Part shown: piece by piece, positions 13,367 through 19,057 of the stretch
How positions within the stretch are numbered: position 1 is the stretch's first letter
How the letters are laid out: the number at the start of each line of letters is the position of its first letter
Made by a program: the position numbers and the translations under genes
Notes under the pieces: generated by a model
Seen by the model: the letters and a program-made list of their open reading frames with translations, nothing else
Databases searched by the model: none
Told to the model about the DNA's origin: nothing
Assembly (NCBI GenBank): GCA_003158885.1
Contig: PMLN01000147.1
Location: 1 to 19,057, forward strand
DNA length: 19,057 nucleotides
Source of the DNA: Anaerolineae bacterium
GTDB lineage: Bacteria > Chloroflexota > Anaerolineae > Anaerolineales > Villigracilaceae
Reading direction: 5' to 3'

Positions 13367-14494
13367 ATGTCCTCTGCTGAGATCCTCACCATCGGAACCG
13401 AGATATTGCTTGGCGAGATTGTAGACACCAATACCCGCCATATCGCCTTGACCTTGCGCGAACTCGGCGTGGACCTCTATCGCACCGTCACCATCGGCGA
13501 TAACGTGGAGCGGATTGCCGCCGCCATTCGCGACTCCATGGCACATGCCGAGATCATCATCACCACCGGCGGTCTGGGTCCCACCGTGGATGATCCGACG
13601 CGCGAGGCGGTCGCCAAAGCCCTCGGAGTCGAAACCGAATTTCGCGAAGAACTTTGGCAGCAGGTGACGGCCGCGATTAAGAAGTATGGCCGTAAGCCCG
13701 CAGAAAACCAGAAGCGGCAGGCGCTGGTTCCAAAGGGCGCGCTGGGAGTGCTCAACCCGGTTGGCACCGCGCCGGCTTTCATCGTCGAACGCGGACGAAA
13801 CTCGATCATCTCCCTGCCCGGCGTTCCCAATGAGATGGAATATATCCTGCACGAGTCGATTGTCCCTTATCTTCAAAAAAGATTCGACTTGCATGAGGTC
13901 ATCAAGGTACGTGTGCTTCACACATCCGGCCTGGGCGAGGGAACGGTGGATGAAAAAATCGGCGATCTGGAAACCCTTCCCAATCCAACAGTGGGATTGG
14001 CGGCTCATACCGGCGTAGTGGATATTCGCATCGCAGCCAAAGCTCAAGGCGAAGCCGAAGCACAAGCCATGATCGCGGATATTGAAGGCCGGATCCGCGC
14101 GCGGCTTGGTGATGCGGTCTTCGGCGTGGATGATGACCGCTTGGAAAAGGTTGTCTTGGATCTGTTGGCCAAACGCGGCTGGAGCCTGACCGCCATCGAA
14201 TCCGGCCTGAACGGCTTATTGGCGCGTAAACTTCCGAATGTCACCTCCCTCACAGGATTAACGGCGGTTTCCCTTATGGAGGCCTTGCGCGCCGCCCATG
14301 CCGATTCCAAAACAGATGTCGCCCTCGGCGTTACGGTTCACATCGCCGATCATTCAGCCGATATGGCGCTGATCACGCCGCGCGGCGAAAAGACTCACCG
14401 CACCACCTACGGCGGCCCGCCGAGCAGCCTGCCGCGCTGGGCCATGAACCTTGCGCTGAACTGGCTCCGTACCGTGGCGCAGGAGTCGGATTAA
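13367..14494 (+). CDS. cinA: CinA-family protein with degenerate C-terminal amidase domain
   Basis: The N-terminal domain (about 1-170) is a MoaB/MogA-like CinA domain. It shows ILTIGTEILLGEIVDTNT (6-23), TTGGLGPTVDDPTREAVAKA (66-85), a Q-KRQA segment near 113-119 and the SLPGVPNEM loop (149-157). In CinA this domain is linked to ADP-ribose pyrophosphatase activity. A KH-like middle domain spans about 178-255. The C-terminal domain normally hydrolyses nicotinamide mononucleotide through an ESCTGG serine and a downstream lysine (NEAK). Here the motif reads ESGLNG (278-283), the lysine region is deleted and the SGIAGP segment is missing. Total length is 375 residues against about 410-420 for intact CinA. 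The amidase is therefore probably dead, while the N-terminal domain looks intact. M14 follows after a single base. Confidence 0.93.
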   Translation: MSSAEILTIGTEILLGEIVDTNTRHIALTLRELGVDLYRTVTIGDNVERIAAAIRDSMAHAEIIITTGGLGPTVDDPTREAVAKALGVETEFREELWQQVTAAIKKYGRKPAENQKRQALVPKGALGVLNPVGTAPAFIVERGRNSIISLPGVPNEMEYILHESIVPYLQKRFDLHEVIKVRVLHTSGLGEGTVDEKIGDLETLPNPTVGLAAHTGVVDIRIAAKAQGEAEAQAMIADIEGRIRARLGDAVFGVDDDRLEKVVLDLLAKRGWSLTAIESGLNGLLARKLPNVTSLTGLTAVSLMEALRAAHADSKTDVALGVTVHIADHSADMALITPRGEKTHRTTYGGPPSSLPRWAMNLALNWLRTVAQESD

Positions 14495-14495
14495 G

Positions 14496-15467
14496 ATGCC
14501 CGCCCAAAGCCGAAGGAAAGACTCGATCTGGACGGTCATCGTCTGGGGAGTTAACATCATCGGCGGGTTGAGCCTGCTCATAATCCTGATTGTTTATGTC
14601 TCGCAAAAGCCGGCCAGGGCCTCACAGGCTAATCCGACGGTTCCAGCCGGCACACCCTACCCCACATTGACCATGGCGCCTACGCGCTATTATCTGCCCT
14701 CCGTCACGCCGAATCCTCTTTCCACCCAGGTTCTCGAGTGGACGGCCACCCCGTTCTATTTGGTGAACGGCCCCAAACCGGCCATTATTGGTTTTTCCGC
14801 CGGAGGCCTGCCTCTCGAAGTCTATCCGTTCGGCCAGGGTGAAAAACAGGATATGATCATCGGCGGCATTCACGGCGGTTATGAATGGAATACGATTGCC
14901 CTGGCAGATCAATTGATCACTTACATCAATGAAAACCCCGGTGTGATTCCCAGCGACGTGACCCTCTATATCCTGCGTGACATGAACCCCGATGGCGATG
15001 CGCGCAGTCACGATGAATGGGGACGCGTGAACGCGGACGGTGTGGATTTGAATCGGAATTTTCCAATCGGCTGGACCTCCGCCTGGGACCGCAGCGGCTG
15101 TTATGACTTAACGCCAACGACCAGCGGCCCGCAGCCTGGCTCCGAGCCTGAGACACGTTTGGTGATGAACTTTATCGCCGCGCATAAGATTCAGGCGCTG
15201 ATCAATTATCATTCCGCCGCGCTCGGGATTTTTCCGGGTGGCACGCCATGGGATAAGGCCTCGACCAAGCTTGCCCACGCATTAGCCGCCGTAACCACCT
15301 ACCCATTTCCGCCTCTCAACACCGGCTGCGTATACTCCGGGACACTTCCCGATTACGCCGTTTCGGTGGGCGCGGCGGCGGTGGACATGGAACTGACAGA
15401 CCACCGCAACACCGACTTCTCGATGAATTTGCGCGCCCTGGGCGTGCTGCTAAACTTTACAAAGTAA
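14496..15467 (+). CDS. Membrane-anchored M14-family zinc carboxypeptidase
   Basis: Predicted extracytoplasmic metallopeptidase of 323 residues. A transmembrane anchor at about 12-35 follows a short basic N terminus, so the catalytic part lies outside. A proline/threonine-rich linker spans about 45-80. The M14 domain keeps the zinc ligands H126 and E130 (HGGYEWNT) and H239 (NYHSA), substrate-binding N186-R187 (VDLNRNFP) and general base E299 (DMELTDH). The set is complete, so it should be active. Its size and short motif spacing resemble bacterial gamma-D-glutamyl-diaminopimelate or murein tripeptide carboxypeptidases more than digestive enzymes, but that substrate is inference. AGGAG at 14481-14485, inside the end of cinA, is the ribosome site, and only one base separates the two genes, so they are co-transcribed. 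Confidence 0.9.
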   Translation: MPAQSRRKDSIWTVIVWGVNIIGGLSLLIILIVYVSQKPARASQANPTVPAGTPYPTLTMAPTRYYLPSVTPNPLSTQVLEWTATPFYLVNGPKPAIIGFSAGGLPLEVYPFGQGEKQDMIIGGIHGGYEWNTIALADQLITYINENPGVIPSDVTLYILRDMNPDGDARSHDEWGRVNADGVDLNRNFPIGWTSAWDRSGCYDLTPTTSGPQPGSEPETRLVMNFIAAHKIQALINYHSAALGIFPGGTPWDKASTKLAHALAAVTTYPFPPLNTGCVYSGTLPDYAVSVGAAAVDMELTDHRNTDFSMNLRALGVLLNFTK

Positions 15468-15524
15468 CCTCCCTCTTCGAGGCAGGTTGCTTCGGCGAAA
15501 CATATAGGCTGAATGAGGAGCATT

Positions 15525-17501
15525 ATGCAAACAGTTGACATTTTATTCACCAACGCCCATGTCCTGACCATGGACGAAAAAATGAATCAATACAATCCTG
15601 GCGCCGTGGCCGTGAACGGCGACAGCATTGTCGCAGTCGGGCCTGAGTTTGAAATGAGCGCGCAATATTCCGGCAAGGAGACCATCGATTGCGGGCGAAA
15701 AATATTGATGCCCGGCCTCGTCAACGCGCACACGCATGTTCCCATGACCCTCCTGCGCGGGCTGGCCGACGACCTGCGCCTGGATGTATGGCTGATGGGG
15801 TATATGATGCCGGTCGAGCGCCAATATGTCTCGCCGGAATTCGTCCGGCTGGGAACCTCCATTGCCTGTGCCGAACTGATTCGGAGCGGTGTGACCACCT
15901 TCAACGATATGTATTATTTTGAGGAGGATGTCGCCAAAGCGACCGCCCAGGCGGGTATGCGCGCGGTCTGCGGGCAATCGGTAATGAAGTTTACGTCGCC
16001 GGATGCGGCCTCTTATGAAGACTCCATGGAAATGGCGCGCGGCTACATCCAGCGCTGGAAGGATCACCCGCTCATCGTCCCGGCCATTGCGCCGCATTCA
16101 CCTTACACGACCACGCCCGAGATCCTGCATGAGGCCGCCCAACTTGCCATGGAATTCGACGTACCCTTGCATATTCACATCGCAGAGACCGCCTTTGAAG
16201 TTGAAAATATGCGCCGCGAGAACGGGATGCCGGTGGTGCCTTACGTCAAAAAGCAGGGCCTGTTGGAAGCCAAAGTCATCGCCGCGCATTGCGTTCACAT
16301 TGATGCCGGTGAAATACGGACCCTCCTGCATGCCGGAGCGGGAGTGGCGCACAATCCATCCTCGAACCTCAAACTAGCTTCGGGTTTTGCGCCTGTAACC
16401 AAGATGCTCGAAGCCGGGCTGAACGTCGGCATTGGAACGGATGGGCCTGCTTCCAACAATGATCTCGATATGTTCGAGGAGGTACGCCTGGCCGCCTTCA
16501 TTGCCAAGGCTGTCACGAATGATCCAACCTCCCTGCCGGCTGCAACCGCACTGACCATGGCCACCCGTATCGGCGCACAGGCGCTCCATATAGGACATTT
16601 GACCGGCTCACTGACTCCCGGCCGCCGCGCCGACCTGATCTTGATTGACATCACGCCCCTCCATAATTCGCCCTCCTTCCGGCGGATACACGATAACGCC
16701 TACGCCCAGATCGTTTACGCCAGCAAATCCACGGATGTGAGCGATGTCATGGTCAACGGGAAATGGCTGATGCGGGATCACAAGCTGCTTACCTTGCATG
16801 AGGAGGAATTGCTCGCGCAGGCCGCCGACATTGCGAAGAAGATCGATTCGTTCCTGATCGAGCGCGAGCAATCCGTGTTATCGAAGCTAATCGCACTGGG
16901 CGGCTCCGCGGAAGAGGAATCGTTCGAGGCCCAGATCAAGGTCAAAATCACAGAGGGCCACTCCATCGCGGAGGCGATGAAGAAGAACGGCATCGAGATC
17001 GTGCGTCATCGCCATTACAAGGAACACGATGCGTACTTCGCCTTCGATGATCCGTCCCAAGGCAGACTGCGTTACCGGGAAGACGACTTTCTCGACGAAC
17101 AAGGCAGTGTTACCATGACGCGCGCCCGCCTGACCTTGCTCGGTCAAAAACGCGAAGGCGCGCTGGAGCATAATGTATTGCTATCCCGCAGCCGCTTCCT
17201 GGCGCCCGCCACCCAAAGCCTGCGCTTCTATCGGGAATACTTCAAGCCCAAGGAAGAGACTTCGATCACGAAAGACCGCGAACGCTGGCTCATCAAATTC
17301 AAGGACACGGAATTTTTCGTCAACCAGGATACCATCCTCGAACCCGAGCTTGGACGCTTTGTGGAACTCAAATCGCGAACCTGGAGCCGCAGGGATGCCG
17401 AACTCAAGGCCAGGCTGGCCAATGAATTGCGGGCCGCGCTTGGAATATCGGACGCCGAAACGATGACCAGCGATTACATCGAGGTCGCGAAACCGGCATG
17501 A
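15525..17501 (+). CDS. MTA/SAH-deaminase-like amidohydrolase fused to a CYTH domain
   Basis: Residues 1 to about 440 form a TrzA/AtzA/MtaD-type amidohydrolase. The zinc ligands are H69 and H71 (NAHTHVPM), H218 (HIHIAET) and D306 (GTDGPASNNDLDMFEE); catalytic residues are E221 and H255 (AAHCVH). This pattern fits 5'-methylthioadenosine/S-adenosylhomocysteine deaminases, though related N-heterocycle deaminases cannot be excluded. Residues about 463-640 look like a CYTH (triphosphate tunnel) domain: an ExQxK variant of the ExExK motif at about 468-472, YKEHDAYFAFDD, GRLRYRED, RLTLLGQ, then TKDRERWLIKF and ELGRFVELKSRTW. Total length is 658, far beyond a 430-residue deaminase. The frame opens at 15513, but that ATG overlaps GAGGAG (15515-15520), which serves the ATG at 15525. 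It overlaps the next gene by ATGA. Confidence 0.9.
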   Translation: MQTVDILFTNAHVLTMDEKMNQYNPGAVAVNGDSIVAVGPEFEMSAQYSGKETIDCGRKILMPGLVNAHTHVPMTLLRGLADDLRLDVWLMGYMMPVERQYVSPEFVRLGTSIACAELIRSGVTTFNDMYYFEEDVAKATAQAGMRAVCGQSVMKFTSPDAASYEDSMEMARGYIQRWKDHPLIVPAIAPHSPYTTTPEILHEAAQLAMEFDVPLHIHIAETAFEVENMRRENGMPVVPYVKKQGLLEAKVIAAHCVHIDAGEIRTLLHAGAGVAHNPSSNLKLASGFAPVTKMLEAGLNVGIGTDGPASNNDLDMFEEVRLAAFIAKAVTNDPTSLPAATALTMATRIGAQALHIGHLTGSLTPGRRADLILIDITPLHNSPSFRRIHDNAYAQIVYASKSTDVSDVMVNGKWLMRDHKLLTLHEEELLAQAADIAKKIDSFLIEREQSVLSKLIALGGSAEEESFEAQIKVKITEGHSIAEAMKKNGIEIVRHRHYKEHDAYFAFDDPSQGRLRYREDDFLDEQGSVTMTRARLTLLGQKREGALEHNVLLSRSRFLAPATQSLRFYREYFKPKEETSITKDRERWLIKFKDTEFFVNQDTILEPELGRFVELKSRTWSRRDAELKARLANELRAALGISDAETMTSDYIEVAKPA

Positions 17502-18541
17502 AGCATTTGCCGGGCCTGCTCGCCAGGGCCAGTGCGGTTCTTTGCGCGGCCTTCTTCATCCTGACGACGCTGGCCGCGCTGTTTTTCTTCAACCTGGAAG
17601 AACGCGCATTCGATCCGAACACCTATGAGCAGGCTTTGGTCAAGGAGAATTTCTATCAAAGCCTTCCCTTCCTGCTGGGCCAGGTGCTGGCAAATGACGC
17701 GCGTGCAAACAATATTCCTTTTGTTCAACAGTTGACCGGCGAACATTGGGCCACCATCATTCAAACCTTGCTGCCGCCTGAACAGCTCCGGTCAATGACC
17801 GAGGAAGCCATTACCCAGGTTTTCGCATACCTCAATGATGAAACCGACGATCCACAAATTTCCCTCCTGCCTATCAAGCAAAGACTTTCCAGCTCCGCAG
17901 GCCTGGATGCGGCCATCAGCCTGATCCATGCCCAACCGGATTGCACGATCGAAGAATTGGGGCAAATGATCGCCTCCTTCGGACAGGTTCTGTGCAACCC
18001 GCCTCAGGAGGTGCTTGCCCTGGCAAAACCGATCCTCCAGACACAATTGAGTCTGATCGCGGCCAGCCTTCCCGATCGGATATCCTTCATCAACCCGGGC
18101 GCCCCACCCCAGGGATTAAGAAACCTCAGTGCCATCCGGATTTTCATGCGGATCACTCCCCTGCTGCCCCTGGCATTCTTATTTGGCATCACGATCTTTG
18201 CGGTGCGGTCGTTCAAGGGCTGGCTGGCCTGGTGGGGCCTGCCATTCCTCATCGCAGGCCTGGCCGGCGCGCTGCTCGCTTTCAATGGCGCCCCGTTTTT
18301 TGAGTCTGCTCTTGAAAACTATGTTTCAACCCATACCCCCTTGACCATTCCCCCGGAGTTTTCAGGGACGGTTAGAGCGGTGGTGAATGATGTGCTTCAG
18401 AGAATATTTGCACCTGCGGGCTGGCAGGCCTTAGCCATGGCCGGGATCGGCCTGGGTATGATCGTGGCCGCCTTGCTCATTTCACGACACGAGAAAAATC
18501 AGCGCGTCCAACGCTCGGAAGCGAAAACTCAGATTTTTTAA
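17498..18541 (+). CDS. Conserved-looking membrane protein of unknown function
   Basis: A 347-residue protein I cannot assign to a named family. It has an N-terminal hydrophobic helix (about 9-31), a large mostly helical extracytoplasmic region (about 33-215) with two cysteines (C149, C166) that could pair, and three more hydrophobic helices (about 219-237, 241-263 and 309-328), ending in a basic cytoplasmic tail. The region between the third and fourth helices (264-308) would also be outside. The ATG overlaps the stop of the amidohydrolase-CYTH gene (ATGA, 17498-17501), so translation is probably coupled. The four-helix topology with a large external loop suggests a sensor, a channel accessory or a cell-envelope factor, but nothing visible decides this. 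A terminator follows 75 bases after the stop. Confidence 0.75.
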   Translation: MKHLPGLLARASAVLCAAFFILTTLAALFFFNLEERAFDPNTYEQALVKENFYQSLPFLLGQVLANDARANNIPFVQQLTGEHWATIIQTLLPPEQLRSMTEEAITQVFAYLNDETDDPQISLLPIKQRLSSSAGLDAAISLIHAQPDCTIEELGQMIASFGQVLCNPPQEVLALAKPILQTQLSLIAASLPDRISFINPGAPPQGLRNLSAIRIFMRITPLLPLAFLFGITIFAVRSFKGWLAWWGLPFLIAGLAGALLAFNGAPFFESALENYVSTHTPLTIPPEFSGTVRAVVNDVLQRIFAPAGWQALAMAGIGLGMIVAALLISRHEKNQRVQRSEAKTQIF

Positions 18542-18615
18542 TAGCCAGACAAAAGCCGGCCTGCAGATGTGAATGGGTGTGGAATTTTGAAGTATTGCCG
18601 GAAATGGGTTGAATG

Positions 18616-18647
18616 AAAAGCCGACCTTCTGACTGGGTCGGCTTTTT
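18616..18647. terminator. Bidirectional rho-independent terminator between convergent genes
   Basis: An 11-bp perfect stem, AAAAGCCGACC (18616-18626) with GGTCGGCTTTT (18636-18646), closes a 9-nt loop. A five-T run on one side and an A run on the other let it serve both the plus-strand membrane gene and the minus-strand mltG-like gene. Confidence 0.85.
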
Positions 18648-18714
18648 CCGTGGTAATCAGTGAAATCCGCGGCTAAAAGCTTGAAAGATTAAATTCGGGG
18701 TGGGTCATGTTTTC

Positions 18715-19057
18715 TTACGGGCATAAGTTTTGCAGATGATCCTGAAAAGTTTGCGCGAAGTTGTGATAACCGGATTCGTCGCACTTCGCGCTAAAATAAT
18801 AATAGGGTGAATCGGCCGGGAACGCCACTGCCCGCAGCGCGGCCAAACCGGGATTGGAAATCGGCGTGGGCGGCAGGCTGTTCGTCAGATACGTATTGTA
18901 GGGCGAGTTGATCTGCAGATCGTCGAGACTCAACGGGTTGGTCCACCATGTCTGCTGTACGGCGTCATAACCCAGGGCATATTGCACCGTCGGGTCGGCA
19001 TCCAGTTTCATGCTGATCTTGATACGATTCAAGTAAACCGAGGCGATCATCGGCGCT
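18715..19057 (-). CDS. mltG: Endolytic murein transglycosylase MltG-like, C-terminal part
   Basis: The C-terminal 114 or so residues of a YceG/MltG-family protein, which cuts nascent glycan strands at the cytoplasmic membrane and so terminates peptidoglycan chain growth. Diagnostic segments are MIASVYLNRIKISMKLDADP followed by TVQYALG, NSPYNTYLTNSLPPTPISNP, GLAALRAVAFPADSPYYYF and HNFAQTFQDHLQNL, all in family order. The reading frame continues in phase to the window edge with Ala-Pro before the internal methionine at 19050. That methionine is therefore not the start, and the gene is cut off at its 5' end. The catalytic glutamate, which lies upstream of the ASV-NR motif in MltG, falls outside the window and cannot be checked. 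A terminator at 18616-18647 ends it. Confidence 0.92.
   Translation of the reverse strand, partial: APMIASVYLNRIKISMKLDADPTVQYALGYDAVQQTWWTNPLSLDDLQINSPYNTYLTNSLPPTPISNPGLAALRAVAFPADSPYYYFSAKCDESGYHNFAQTFQDHLQNLCP

Noticed and set aside
13271..14065. A 264-codon minus-strand frame over the end of the second receptor and cinA.
   Set aside because: It is antisense to two clear genes and shows no recognisable domain or ribosome site; it is a shadow of their codon bias.
15513..15527. The ATG at 15513 as start of the amidohydrolase.
   Set aside because: It sits within the GAGGAG ribosome site that best serves the ATG at 15525, and the four extra residues are not part of the domain.
1..19057. CRISPR arrays, tRNA or rRNA genes, prophage or complete IS elements.
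   Set aside because: No spaced direct repeats, cloverleaf sequences, rRNA motifs, transposase or integrase coding were seen on either strand.

Overview
The window looks like a chromosomal segment from a member of the Chloroflexota, most likely class Anaerolineae. This is inferred from the kinds of genes and their divergence, such as a LysM/M23 lipid-free exported endopeptidase, divergent Liv transporters and an MltG-like protein. No rRNA or other taxonomic marker is present, so the assignment is tentative. Base composition is moderate to high GC, with AT-rich islands at about 3361-3450 and 12045-12075. I see no tRNA, rRNA, CRISPR array, integrase or complete insertion sequence.

Left part (1-3350): exodeoxyribonuclease III (xth) on the minus strand diverges from a stand-alone receiver-domain response regulator. 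A DUF192 protein follows and overlaps an exported LysM/M23 endopeptidase by 8 bases. After these comes a broken cyclic-nucleotide-binding-domain gene that still has a good promoter.

Centre (3350-13351): this is a large high-affinity uptake locus of the branched-chain amino acid (HAAT/Liv) ABC class. A strong sigma70-like promoter and a leader of about 240 nt, with hairpins and an orphan perfect Shine-Dalgarno sequence, precede a lipoprotein substrate-binding protein. A 15-bp perfect-stem hairpin separates it from livH-livM-livG-livF, and an intrinsic terminator ends that unit. A second permease gene follows. It is a single-chain LivH-LivM fusion that carries its own lipobox and an extracytoplasmic beta-rich domain at the N terminus. 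After a degenerate MITE-like repeat comes a second substrate-binding lipoprotein. The second permease has no ATPases beside it, so it probably borrows LivG and LivF from the first unit.

Right part (13367-19057): a tightly packed plus-strand group holds a CinA-type protein with a degraded amidase domain, a membrane-anchored M14 zinc carboxypeptidase, an MTA/SAH-deaminase-like amidohydrolase fused to a CYTH domain, and a four-helix membrane protein of unknown function overlapping it by ATGA. A rho-independent terminator separates this group from the 3' part of a convergent mltG-like gene that runs off the right edge.

Most interesting for follow-up: the lipobox + LivH + LivM single-chain permease; the amidohydrolase-CYTH fusion; the structured leader upstream of the first binding protein; and the CinA protein that has lost its amidase catalytic motif.
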